Of a stretch of 64,000 nt of DNA, positions 20,234-28,710 are shown piece after piece. Source of the stretch: an uncultured Pelagibacteraceae bacterium (lineage in GTDB: Bacteria > Pseudomonadota > Alphaproteobacteria > Pelagibacterales > Pelagibacteraceae); contig CACJEG010000003.1 of assembly GCA_902592375.1 (NCBI GenBank), forward strand, positions 85,327 through 149,326, written 5' to 3'. Position 1 is the first letter of the stretch. Each line of letters starts with the position of its first letter. A program made the translations under genes and the position numbers. The notes below the pieces were generated by a model. It searched no databases. It was not told where the DNA came from and saw nothing but the letters and a program-made list of their open reading frames with translations.

Positions 20234-20914
20234 ATGAAAAAGATTGCAATTATTTTACTTTTAACATTTTTCTCATCAATTTCTTTAGCCCATATTGGTC
20301 ATTATAACAAATTTGACAAAATAGAAATGGAGATCTTGAGAAATGATGAAGTAATTGGGTATAACAATTATTTTTTTAAAAGAGATGGTGAAAAAACGAT
20401 AGTAAAAAATCAATATAAATTTGAGGTAAAACTCCTATCTGCAACAATATTTAAAGTAGAGGGATATGGAGAAGAAATTTATTTAAAAGATAATTTAATA
20501 TCTTTTCAATCAAAGACGCTTCAAAATAAAAAAGAAAAATTTGTAAACTTAAAACTTGATAAAAATAATAAGAAATTTGACATCAAAGGATCTTCATACT
20601 CAGGTGAAGCTTCTATTAAAAATATTATTGGAAATTGGTGGAGTCATAAAATTTTACAAGCAGAAAGCCAAATAAGTCCTATTTCTGGAAGTATAAAAGA
20701 ACAAATAGTTACTTTTATTGGTAAGGAAAATATTTCAATTAATGGCAAACAATACGAAACAGATCATTTCAAACTTACATCTAAAGATATGTCTCTACCT
20801 GAAGATAAAAAATTAAATTTTGATATTTGGCTGGATAAAAAAACTTCAGTGATTATTAAAATTACATATAAGAGAATGGGAAATTGGGAATATCGCTTAA
20901 AAAATCTTGAATAA
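20234..20914 (+). CDS. Exported DUF6134-like protein
   Basis: A 226-residue periplasmic protein with a signal peptide of about 19 residues (MKKIAIILLLTFFSSISLA, cleavage after SLA). The mature part is a run of predicted beta strands: EMEILRNDEVIGYNNYFF, a KFEVKLLSATIFKVEGYGEE strand pair, and NFDIWLDKKTSVIIKITYKRMGNWEYRL at the end. This pattern resembles DUF6134, whose members are exported proteins probably with a lipocalin- or barrel-like fold, of unknown function. It diverges from the YczE-like gene and is convergent with the FAD oxidoreductase (2-bp gap). No operon partner points to a role. Confidence 0.6.
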   Translation: MKKIAIILLLTFFSSISLAHIGHYNKFDKIEMEILRNDEVIGYNNYFFKRDGEKTIVKNQYKFEVKLLSATIFKVEGYGEEIYLKDNLISFQSKTLQNKKEKFVNLKLDKNNKKFDIKGSSYSGEASIKNIIGNWWSHKILQAESQISPISGSIKEQIVTFIGKENISINGKQYETDHFKLTSKDMSLPEDKKLNFDIWLDKKTSVIIKITYKRMGNWEYRLKNLE

Positions 20915-20916
20915 AA

Positions 20917-21888
20917 TTATTTATTTATTTTTTTATAAAGATCATTTGCACTTATCCATCCAGCCTCTACTCTAGGGCCTACAAACCAATCTGCACACAC
21001 TCCTAAATTTAATTTATTATTCCAATAACTTTTGACTTTAAAGGGCCTAGAATTTGAGGAATATTTCCAACCATGATTTAATGAAGTTATTATTTTTGTT
21101 TTTTTAATTCCAGTAAGTTTAAAAAATTGATTAATTAAAATCTTTGAGTTTTTTTCTTTATTTTCTCTATTTTTATTTATTTTTTTATTTGCCCATAAAT
21201 TTGTACTTTGTAAAGTCCATAAATCATTATTACTTTTAAATCTTTTTTTACTATTTTCTTTAGCCGCCCAGCCTAAAATTTTATCATCAAACAAATAACT
21301 CGATATATTTTTATTTGTTTTTTTAATTTCGATCATGACTGTAATATTTGCATCCATTTTTATTTTTTGTTTGATGAACGGGTCTTTTATAAATTTTTTT
21401 GATAATTTTTTTAATTGTGGGAATGGGCAAGTTAATATCAACTTATCATAATATTTTGTTTGGTTGTTATTAAAATCTAATTTCCATTTATTTTTAATAT
21501 ATTTAATCTTCTCCAACTCACTTTGAAAGTTACAATTTATATTTTTTATTAAATGTTTGCTAATATCATTGTTACCTTTGCAGCCAATTATTTTAACATG
21601 ATTTTTATTTTCTTTTTTTAACTTATGTAAAAACACATGTTTGCCGCCCCATTTTTTTAGAATTTTTTTTTTACGTAAATTTGTAATAAATTTTTTAAAA
21701 TTAATTGTTTTTGGAGAAATATATTGTGCCCCATGATCAAATCCTTTTGATTTATTTAATCTTTTAAAAGAAGATCTGCCACCTGGACCTCGGGCTTTGT
21801 CATAAATGTGTACAGAATTTTTTTTACTTAACAAATTAGCTATTGTTGCTCCAGAAATTCCAGAGCCAATTACACAATAACTACTCAT
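20917..21888 (-). CDS. FAD/NAD(P)-binding oxidoreductase, renalase-like (COG3380 type)
   Basis: A 323-residue flavoprotein with an N-terminal dinucleotide-binding fold VIGSGISGATIANLL (GxGxxG, residues 7-12), then the amine-oxidase-like RGPGGRSS and FDHGAQYIS. The C-terminal FAD contact ADWFVGPRVEAGWISANDL is typical of COG3380/renalase-like proteins. Substrate is unknown for bacterial members of this branch; oxidation of isomeric NAD(P)H forms is known for true renalases. Its start overlaps the tldE stop by 4 bp, so tldD-tldE-oxidoreductase form one leftward unit. No signal peptide is visible, so it is probably cytosolic. Confidence 0.78.
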   Translation of the reverse strand: MSSYCVIGSGISGATIANLLSKKNSVHIYDKARGPGGRSSFKRLNKSKGFDHGAQYISPKTINFKKFITNLRKKKILKKWGGKHVFLHKLKKENKNHVKIIGCKGNNDISKHLIKNINCNFQSELEKIKYIKNKWKLDFNNNQTKYYDKLILTCPFPQLKKLSKKFIKDPFIKQKIKMDANITVMIEIKKTNKNISSYLFDDKILGWAAKENSKKRFKSNNDLWTLQSTNLWANKKINKNRENKEKNSKILINQFFKLTGIKKTKIITSLNHGWKYSSNSRPFKVKSYWNNKLNLGVCADWFVGPRVEAGWISANDLYKKINK

Positions 21889-23201
21889 TTTCCTGCAACA
21901 GTCATACCTTCTATCATCATAGTTGGTGAATTGACTGAATATTCGAATTCTAAATCATTAGCTAAAATAATATTTTTGAACATATCCTTAAAATTTCCAG
22001 CAATTGTTATTTCATTAACAGGATATTTAAATTCTCCGTCTTCAACCAAAAAACCAGTGGCCCCTACTGAATAATCTCCTGTTACAAGATTAGATCCGTG
22101 ACCAATAGTTTCAGTAATATAAAGACTTCTTGAATTTTTTTTCATAAGATCCTCATGGCTTATATTTCCTTTTTCAAAATATAAATTGGTAGTTCCACCA
22201 CTTCTTCCATTTGATTGTAAATTTAATTTTTTTCCATTGTATGTGTCGACAAGATAATTTTTAAGTATTCCATTCTCTATAAGTTGTAATGTATTTGAGT
22301 TTACACCCTCTGCATCAAAGTTTTGAGAACCCATTCCTTTAATTATATCAGGTTTATCAATTACATTTATCGAATCAGCAAAAACCTGTTCACCAATTTT
22401 ATCCTTTAAAAATGAAGTACCTCTTGCAATTGCGGAGGCAGATATTGCACTTGCAAAAACACTTAACATTCCCTTTGAAATTCTTTTATCAAAAATTATG
22501 CTGATCTTTTCACTTCCAATTTTTTTAGGGCTCAATTTTCTAATAGTTTGCTTGGCAGCTTTATTTCCGAGATCTATTGCTTGCTTAATATCAGACAAAT
22601 GACGTTTGCTAGAAAACTCGTAGTCTCTTTCCATGCTATTTTCATCTTTTGCAACTGTTACGCAAGAAGTAGTAAAAGAAGAAGTTTTATAACCGTCACA
22701 AAAACCGTCACTATTTGCAAGTATAAAATTCGATTTATTTTCAGTGAAACTAGATTCTGTATTTATGATTTGATTATTTGATGAAGCAGACTCTTCTAAA
22801 TCTTTTAAATATTTTATTTTTTTATCGTTTTCGAATCTTGTTTCATCATACAAATTAAGACTACTAATTTGTTTGGCTAATAAATTTTTATCAGGTAAAG
22901 AATTAAATTCATCCTCTGGTGTAATTTTTGTAGTTTCAAAGCACTTTTCAATTAAAGTTTTTATATTTTCATCTAGTAAATTTGATGATGAAATTGATGA
23001 TCTTCTTTTACCTAAATAAGTTTCTATACTTAATGCCAATCCATCTGATCTATCTGAAGCTTCTAGGGATTTATTTCTAAAATTAACTGTTTCTGAAATT
23101 GAGTGACCAACTGTAACACTTGCATCAGTTGCTCCCATTTTTTTTGCCAAATCCAAACAATATGAAGCTTTAGATTTTAGAAATTCTTGATCCTTAACCA
23201 T
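21885..23201 (-). CDS. tldE: TldE/PmbA family metallopeptidase subunit
   Basis: Partner of TldD in the heterodimeric TldD/TldE protease, which cleaves unfolded or leader peptides. The 438 residues carry the family features GATDASVTVGHSISETVNFRNKSLE at the N-terminus, the EGVNSNTLQLIENGILKNYL segment, and the C-terminal GDYSVGATGFLVEDGE and SPTMMIEGMTVAG. Like other TldE subunits it lacks the HExxxH zinc motif. It lies 2 bp downstream of tldD and overlaps the FAD oxidoreductase. No RiPP precursor or synthetase is visible nearby, so a housekeeping proteolytic role is more likely. Confidence 0.92.
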   Translation of the reverse strand: MVKDQEFLKSKASYCLDLAKKMGATDASVTVGHSISETVNFRNKSLEASDRSDGLALSIETYLGKRRSSISSSNLLDENIKTLIEKCFETTKITPEDEFNSLPDKNLLAKQISSLNLYDETRFENDKKIKYLKDLEESASSNNQIINTESSFTENKSNFILANSDGFCDGYKTSSFTTSCVTVAKDENSMERDYEFSSKRHLSDIKQAIDLGNKAAKQTIRKLSPKKIGSEKISIIFDKRISKGMLSVFASAISASAIARGTSFLKDKIGEQVFADSINVIDKPDIIKGMGSQNFDAEGVNSNTLQLIENGILKNYLVDTYNGKKLNLQSNGRSGGTTNLYFEKGNISHEDLMKKNSRSLYITETIGHGSNLVTGDYSVGATGFLVEDGEFKYPVNEITIAGNFKDMFKNIILANDLEFEYSVNSPTMMIEGMTVAGK

Positions 23202-23203
23202 AA

Positions 23204-24616
23204 TTAAAGTTTAGTTCCACCAACTGTCATTTTATCGATCAAAATTGAAGGTTGAGCGACTCCCACAGGAACTCCTTGTCCAGCCTTTCCACAAGTTCCT
23301 ATACCTGGGTCCAACATCATGTCATTTCCTACCATTGATACTTCTTTAAGTATTGATGGCCCATCACCAATTAGTGTTGCTCCTTTAATTGGAGACCCAA
23401 TTTTTCCATTATTTATTTCGTAGGCTTCGGTGCAATTAAATACAAATTTTCCAGATGTGATATCTACCTGACCTCCTCCAAAGCTTACAGCAAAAATTCC
23501 TTTATCAACAGATTTGATCATTTCATCTTGAGTTTGATTGCCACTTAACATCATTGTATTTCTCATTCTTGGCAAAACAATATGTCTATAATTTTCTCTT
23601 CTTCCAGATCCAGTGGATCTTGTCTTCATTAATCTCGCATTATGCCTGTCTTGCATAAAGTTTTTAAGAATACCATTTTCAATTAAAACTGTTCTCTCCG
23701 TTGGCGTTCCCTCATCATCAATTGTTAAACTTCCTCTTCTATTATCAATCGTACCATCATCAACAATTGTTACACCCTCACTTGCAACTTTTTGACCCAT
23801 AAGATCGTGAAAAGCTGATGTTTTTTTTCTATTAAAATCTCCTTCTAGACCATGACCAATTGCTTCATGAATTAATATAGCAGGCCAACCAGGTCCTAAG
23901 ACTACTTTCATCTCACCAGCAGGTGCTGGTTTGCTGTCTAAATTTACTGATGCAATTCTAAAAGCCTCTTCACAAACATTTTTCCAATTATCATTTTTTA
24001 AATAATCGTCATAAGATTGTCTGCCACCAATTCCATATACTCCAGTTTCTTTTCTTCCATTTTTTTCCAACATTACAGAGACATTAAATCTAATTAATGG
24101 ACGTACATCGGTAAGTGCTTCTCCACCTGATCGAATAATTTCAATTGATTTTTGCTCACCAGCAAAACTAGCAGTCACTTGTTTTACTGATCCATCTTTT
24201 TTTCTTAAAAAATCATTTACTTTATTTAAAACTTCTAATTTCGAGTCTAAAGATTTTTGTTCAATTGGATTAATATCTTCATAAAATTTTTTATTAGATT
24301 TTGGAATTTCATGATTATATGTGCCTTTAATTGATTTAAGAGTTGATTTAAGATTTTCTGAGGAATTTTTTAATGAATCTTTTGATATTTCGTTAGAATA
24401 TGAATAAGCAACAACCTCGTTTGAGATAGCTCTGAAGCCAAATCCTAAATCAGAACTATAGTTTGAGCTTTTTATTTTATTATCATCTAAAACAATTGAC
24501 TCTGATTTTGACTCCTCTAAATAAAGCTCACCATCATCACAATTATTTAGTGTTTCAGATACTATTTTATCTGCATCTTGTCTTGTTAAATCAGATTTGT
24601 TAAAGAAATTACTCAT
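23204..24616 (-). CDS. tldD: TldD metallopeptidase, catalytic subunit
   Basis: Zinc-dependent catalytic subunit of TldD/TldE. The motif HEAIGHGLEGDFNRK (HExxxH) is near residues 249-263, followed by the metal-coordinating C-terminal region in CGKAGQGVPVGVAQPSILIDKMTVGG. At 470 residues it matches the family. It is the first gene of the leftward run tldD-tldE-FAD oxidoreductase and diverges from the DCC-family gene across 85 bp. E. coli TldD/TldE matures microcin B17 and degrades CcdA; neither substrate is seen here. Assignment is secure. Confidence 0.95.
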   Translation of the reverse strand: MSNFFNKSDLTRQDADKIVSETLNNCDDGELYLEESKSESIVLDDNKIKSSNYSSDLGFGFRAISNEVVAYSYSNEISKDSLKNSSENLKSTLKSIKGTYNHEIPKSNKKFYEDINPIEQKSLDSKLEVLNKVNDFLRKKDGSVKQVTASFAGEQKSIEIIRSGGEALTDVRPLIRFNVSVMLEKNGRKETGVYGIGGRQSYDDYLKNDNWKNVCEEAFRIASVNLDSKPAPAGEMKVVLGPGWPAILIHEAIGHGLEGDFNRKKTSAFHDLMGQKVASEGVTIVDDGTIDNRRGSLTIDDEGTPTERTVLIENGILKNFMQDRHNARLMKTRSTGSGRRENYRHIVLPRMRNTMMLSGNQTQDEMIKSVDKGIFAVSFGGGQVDITSGKFVFNCTEAYEINNGKIGSPIKGATLIGDGPSILKEVSMVGNDMMLDPGIGTCGKAGQGVPVGVAQPSILIDKMTVGGTKL

Positions 24617-24701
24617 TCATCTTAAATAGTGGTTTGTTGATAATTTTCAACTGATCATTTTACGCATGTACAATTTATTACTAAAAGTTAATTATTGTTA
24701 A

Positions 24702-25055
24702 ATGAAAGTATTTTTTAATAACTCTTGTAAAATCTGTAGATCAGAAATTAACTTATATAAAAAAGAAAATATCAAAGATATTGACTGGATAGATATAACA
24801 AATAATTCAGATGCTGAGAAAGAAACATCTAGAAATGATAAAGAATTATTAAGAAGATTGCATGTCAAGGAGAATGGTAAAATTATTGAAGGTGCGGAGG
24901 CATTTCTTTATGTTTGGAAAAAAATTCCAAAATATGAATTTTTATATAAATTTTTCAAACTACCAATAATTTTCACAATCTTTAAATATGGGTATGAAAT
25001 AATTGCCTTTTTTTTATATTTAAAAAATAAAAAACAACTTAAAAAACTAAGTTAA
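24702..25055 (+). CDS. DUF393 / DCC-family thiol-disulfide oxidoreductase-like protein
   Basis: A 117-residue protein. The N-terminal MKVFFNNSCKICRSEINLYKKE has a CxxC motif (Cys9-x2-Cys12) at the position of the DCC motif that names the family. A downstream segment, GAEAFLYVWKKIPKYEFLYKFFKLP, matches the usual G..A...LW pattern. A thioredoxin-like fold is likely. No substrate or partner is known for the family. Its 3' end overlaps the convergent small membrane protein gene by 9 bp. The assignment rests on the N-terminal motif and length. Confidence 0.8.
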   Translation: MKVFFNNSCKICRSEINLYKKENIKDIDWIDITNNSDAEKETSRNDKELLRRLHVKENGKIIEGAEAFLYVWKKIPKYEFLYKFFKLPIIFTIFKYGYEIIAFFLYLKNKKQLKKLS

Positions 25056-25340
25056 AAAAAATATTAAAAATTCACTGAGTAAAGACATAGATAATAAAAA
25101 CATAATTAATAAAATTGAATACATAAGAGTTATAACTCTATTTCTTTTTCTCCTTAGTCTAACAAAAGTTTTATCATCTAAATCTGAAATATCCCTTTCA
25201 CCAACTACGGGATAGTCATAACTCCATCGCCATGTAGATTGGCCTAATCTAGAGTCGAGACTGTTAAAATACCTTATCCATGCAAGAACATATTTTAATA
25301 CTAGATACAAAATAATCATTAGTATTGAAGAAAGTAACAT
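25047..25340 (-). CDS. Small two-helix membrane protein, unknown
   Basis: A 97-residue protein I do not recognise. It has an N-terminal hydrophobic helix (about residues 3-22), then a hydrophilic loop with a distinctive SRLGQSTWRWSYDYPVVGERDISD segment and a basic RLRRKRNR patch, and a second helix (about 72-95). The aromatic-rich loop looks conserved in style and is not random translation, which argues for a real gene. It overlaps the DCC-family gene by 9 bp and follows the lysine-rich coiled-coil gene's divergent neighbourhood (30 bp away, same strand). Confidence 0.55.
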   Translation of the reverse strand: MLLSSILMIILYLVLKYVLAWIRYFNSLDSRLGQSTWRWSYDYPVVGERDISDLDDKTFVRLRRKRNRVITLMYSILLIMFLLSMSLLSEFLIFFLT

Positions 25341-25370
25341 TCTTAATAGTACTTAATTATGTATGATAAT

Positions 25371-26558
25371 TTAATTGATATTTTTGGCTCTTTTTCTTGC
25401 GATTAACTGTGTAAGAGCATCAACCATGGTATCTGAGGCCTTAAATATTTCATTATTTTTAAACTCATGAGAAATATTTTTTTCTGGATTAGTTTTGTCT
25501 TCAATAACTATTCCTTCATCTGGTGAATTATTTTTTATATAAATTAATAATAGCCATTCATCATCTGAGGCTTCATCCCATTTAACAAATATTTCTCCTG
25601 TTTCAAATCTTCTGTCTATACATCTAAAGATAGACATATGTCTTGTTATGTGTCTTTTGTTTAACTGAAAGACTAAACTACTAGCACTTCTGTAAAAACT
25701 TTCGAGAGCAAACTCAATTTTTTGTCTAGCTAAAGTATATTCTTTTTCTTTTTGTAAAAGTGTTTCTCTATCTTCATCTCCTTGAATTTTTACTCCTAAG
25801 GCCTCTACTCTTTCCCTAATCTTTTGATCTCTAATAATTCTGTATTTTTCTTTAAGTTTTTCTATTCTTTGTTGTAAGCCAGCATAATCCTCTCTCTTTT
25901 CTCTTAAAGAAATTTTTTCTAATTTCTCTAATTCTTTAACCTCTCTAACTCTAAATTTTTCAATTTGCTTATCTAATTTTAATTGTTGTAAAAATTTCTT
26001 TTGTTTTTCTGCTTGTTCAATTCTTAAAAGAGCCTGTTCTTTTCTTAAGAATAATTTTATTTCTTTTGTTCTTTGTTTTTCTAATCTAATTTCATCCTTT
26101 AAAGCTTGTTCTTTTAATTTAACTTTTAATTCAGCCTCTTTTTGTTTTTCTTTTGCAATTTCGATCTTTTCTAACCTTTCTTGTTCTTGTTTTTCTAATT
26201 TTAATCTTCTTGCTTCATCTTTTTTTAGAATTTTATACTGTGAAATTGTGTCTGCTATTTTATCAAAAAATGCTTGGATATATTTTTCAAAACCGAAATT
26301 TAATCTAAACTTAAATTCAGGCTTTAGAGAATTTTGAAAGTTAACTAACTTTAAAAGAAAATCTGGTTTCTTTGGTGATGTAGATTTATATTTTTTTATT
26401 ACTTTTTTAGATTTTTTAACTTTTCTATTTTTAGAATTTTTTTTTTGTCTTACCTTAACTTTTTTAATGTTGCTTTTCTTGATCTTTTTTAGAGCTTTTT
26501 TAATTTTTTTTTTATTTTTGGAAAAATTTTTTTTTATTTTTTTTTTCTTTTTTTTCAT
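25371..26558 (-). CDS. Lysine-rich coiled-coil protein of unknown function
   Basis: A 395-residue protein with three visible parts. Residues 1-65 are over half lysine (34 of 65), with no hydrophobic core, resembling histone-H1-like or nucleic-acid-binding tails. Residues about 110-275 are a long charged alpha-helical coiled coil (repeats such as KLEKQEQERLEKIEIAKEK). Residues about 285-395 look like a folded domain, with KRHITRHMSIFRCIDRRFETG and DEWLLLIYIKNNSPDEGI. No signal peptide or membrane segment is seen. It lies downstream of the cyclopropane synthase gene (27-bp gap, same strand). I can suggest only a DNA-, RNA- or membrane-surface-binding scaffold; the function is unknown. Confidence 0.7.
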   Translation of the reverse strand: MKKKKKKIKKNFSKNKKKIKKALKKIKKSNIKKVKVRQKKNSKNRKVKKSKKVIKKYKSTSPKKPDFLLKLVNFQNSLKPEFKFRLNFGFEKYIQAFFDKIADTISQYKILKKDEARRLKLEKQEQERLEKIEIAKEKQKEAELKVKLKEQALKDEIRLEKQRTKEIKLFLRKEQALLRIEQAEKQKKFLQQLKLDKQIEKFRVREVKELEKLEKISLREKREDYAGLQQRIEKLKEKYRIIRDQKIRERVEALGVKIQGDEDRETLLQKEKEYTLARQKIEFALESFYRSASSLVFQLNKRHITRHMSIFRCIDRRFETGEIFVKWDEASDDEWLLLIYIKNNSPDEGIVIEDKTNPEKNISHEFKNNEIFKASDTMVDALTQLIARKRAKNIN

Positions 26559-26585
26559 TTGAGGAAATTTATATTTATCAATAAT

Positions 26586-27776
26586 TTATTGATAAATATA
26601 GTCTCTTGTAACTGGTGTTGAAGAATAATTTTTTGTTAATTGAAATTGATATACAACTTGATCACCCCATTTAAATGCCATCTCACAACCTGCAAGATAA
26701 AATTCCCACATTCTAAAAAATTTTTCATCAAACATTTCAATTATTTTTTCTTTGTTTTTGAGACAATTTTCTTTCCAATGTCTTAAAGTGTGCATGTAAT
26801 GTAGCCTTAAAACTTCAATATCTGCAACGATTAATCCCGACTTTTCTATATGTGGACTTACCTCACTCAAACTTGGTGTATATCCACCAGGAAAAATATA
26901 TTTCGTAATCCACGGATGTGGATCTCGAGGTGGATTTACTGACCCTATAGTATGAATCAATGAAACTCCATCATCTTTCAAAAGTTTTTCAATTTGTGAA
27001 AAAAATTTTCTATAAAATTTTCTTCCTACATGCTCAAACATTCCAACACTTACGATTCTATCGAATTTTTCGTCTAGCTCCCTATAATCCATAAGTTTAA
27101 AGTGTAACTGATTTTCTAAATTAAGTTCTTTTGCTCTTTTTTTACAATAATTAAATTGATTTTCAGAAAGGGTGATACCTGTGACTTCACAATTTGCACT
27201 CTTTGCTATATCAGTTGCAAGCGATCCCCATCCGCATCCGATATCTAAGACTTTTTGATTAGGCTTTATATTGAGTTTTTTTATAATATGTTGAATTTTA
27301 TTATTTTGTGCTGTTTCAAGCGTGTCTGTTTCATTTTTAAAATATGCACATGAATATTGTCTTTTAGGATCTAAAAACAAGTCATAAAGATCATCCGAAA
27401 TATCATAGTGATGAGAGACATTCATCTTAGATTTTTTTATAAAATTAAAATTAGTTAAATATCTATAAGAACCTCTTAATCTATTAAGTAAATAACTAAA
27501 AAAATTTAAGTCTCCTCTTCCAAAGTTCATCAAAGAAAGATCCAAGAAATCAGTTAATGTTCCATTTTCAATAGTTATTTCTCCATCTGTGTATGCTTCA
27601 CCAAAATATAAATCTGGATGAAATAGTAACTTATAGTGAAGATTTTTATTTAAAATTTTAACTTTTATAGGGTTTTCACTTTTTGGATTTCCAATAATGT
27701 AACTTTTTGAATTAGCGTCAACTAATATAAATCCATCTTTTTTAAAAACATTATTTAAAAATCTAGCCAGTTGCAT
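26586..27776 (-). CDS. cfa: Cyclopropane-fatty-acyl-phospholipid synthase family methyltransferase
   Basis: SAM-dependent enzyme that modifies double bonds of membrane phospholipid acyl chains. Landmarks are SHHYDISDDLYDLFLDP and RQYSCAYFKNETDTLETAQ near 130-160, the SAM-binding VLDIGCGWGSLATDIA near 175, SVGMFEHVGRKFY near 240, and GGYTPSLSEVSPHIEKSGL. At 396 residues it is full length. It follows the DapA-like gene with no gap and precedes the lysine-rich protein. The family also contains enzymes that methylate rather than cyclopropanate unsaturated chains, so the exact product is not certain. Confidence 0.9.
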   Translation of the reverse strand: MQLARFLNNVFKKDGFILVDANSKSYIIGNPKSENPIKVKILNKNLHYKLLFHPDLYFGEAYTDGEITIENGTLTDFLDLSLMNFGRGDLNFFSYLLNRLRGSYRYLTNFNFIKKSKMNVSHHYDISDDLYDLFLDPKRQYSCAYFKNETDTLETAQNNKIQHIIKKLNIKPNQKVLDIGCGWGSLATDIAKSANCEVTGITLSENQFNYCKKRAKELNLENQLHFKLMDYRELDEKFDRIVSVGMFEHVGRKFYRKFFSQIEKLLKDDGVSLIHTIGSVNPPRDPHPWITKYIFPGGYTPSLSEVSPHIEKSGLIVADIEVLRLHYMHTLRHWKENCLKNKEKIIEMFDEKFFRMWEFYLAGCEMAFKWGDQVVYQFQLTKNYSSTPVTRDYIYQ

Positions 27777-28661
27777 CTAAGCCGCCTTATTATTTTTTAA
27801 TGAAAAATTTAATTTTTCTAAATTATTGATTAAATCCGTTTCATCTTTAGAATTTAAAATACTAAGTGGTGGTAAAAGATTTTTATAATATATTTCTTTT
27901 TTACTAAAGTATGTGTGTAAACCTGAAATCAAATTATACTTTTCAAATTCAGCTCTTACCTCACAAAGGTTTTGGTTTACTGTCTGTTCATTTCCATCAT
28001 TAAAATCATCGTATACCTTTCTTGCCAGTGAAGAAGTAGCATTACATGTAGCTGTGATAATTCCTGAACAACCTAATTGAAGCCCTTTGAATAATTTGGA
28101 CTCTGATCCAGGTAAAACTGAAAAATCGTCAATTTTTAGGTTTTCAAAAAGATTGTAAGAACTATCTTTTACTCCAATAATATTTTTTGGATATTTTTTT
28201 ACTAACTCTTCAATACATTCAATACTAAACTTATAACCACAAAGTTTTTCAAAATTATATAGTACTATTTCACAATCAGAAATTGCCTCTACTATTTTGC
28301 TATAAAATTCTATTACTTCTTTATCTCCATATTTATAATAAGCAGGCGGCATAACTAAGAATCTATTAAAACCTAAAGATTTAGAAACTCTCATTAAATT
28401 AATTGTTTCACCTAAAGAATTTAAACCAGTACCTATAATATATTTTTCTTTGTGTTTGCTTGAAGTCAGATGATTTAACAAATTAATTTTTTCAGAGACA
28501 GGTATAAGTTGAGCCTGCCCTGTACTTCCAAATATAGCTGCTCCGTGACAACCATTGTCAATAACCATTTCTGCATGCAGAATGGTTTTTTTAATATCAA
28601 GCGTCAAATCATCATTTAATATCGACATTGAGGCCGCATAAATGCCTTTAATTTTACTCAT
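27777..28661 (-). CDS. Dihydrodipicolinate synthase/N-acetylneuraminate lyase family aldolase
   Basis: A 294-residue TIM-barrel class I aldolase. The Schiff-base lysine is in IIGVKDSSYN near 164, the tyrosine in EIVLYNFEKL near 135, and the substrate loop reads AIFGSTGQAQLIP where DapA proteins usually have GTTGE. The altered loop and divergent C-terminus suggest a pyruvate-dependent aldolase other than canonical lysine-pathway DapA. It abuts cfa directly and diverges from a glycosyltransferase. Candidate substrates include keto acids or sugar-acid derivatives; nothing nearby decides this. Confidence 0.75.
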   Translation of the reverse strand: MSKIKGIYAASMSILNDDLTLDIKKTILHAEMVIDNGCHGAAIFGSTGQAQLIPVSEKINLLNHLTSSKHKEKYIIGTGLNSLGETINLMRVSKSLGFNRFLVMPPAYYKYGDKEVIEFYSKIVEAISDCEIVLYNFEKLCGYKFSIECIEELVKKYPKNIIGVKDSSYNLFENLKIDDFSVLPGSESKLFKGLQLGCSGIITATCNATSSLARKVYDDFNDGNEQTVNQNLCEVRAEFEKYNLISGLHTYFSKKEIYYKNLLPPLSILNSKDETDLINNLEKLNFSLKNNKAA

Positions 28662-28710
28662 AGTAAAAATTTATATAAAAATATTAATTAGTAAAGTTTA
28701 TAAATTAACC

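Noticed and set aside
26494-26558. Lysine-rich N-terminus of the coiled-coil protein as a sequencing or frame artefact
   Set aside because: The same frame continues without interruption into a 330-residue charged helix and folded domain. Many AAA runs are broken by other codons, so the tail is probably real, though the exact start codon is uncertain.
28642-28710. Longer start for the GT9 glycosyltransferase
   Set aside because: The extension is antisense to the start of the aldolase gene and lies before the family N-terminus.
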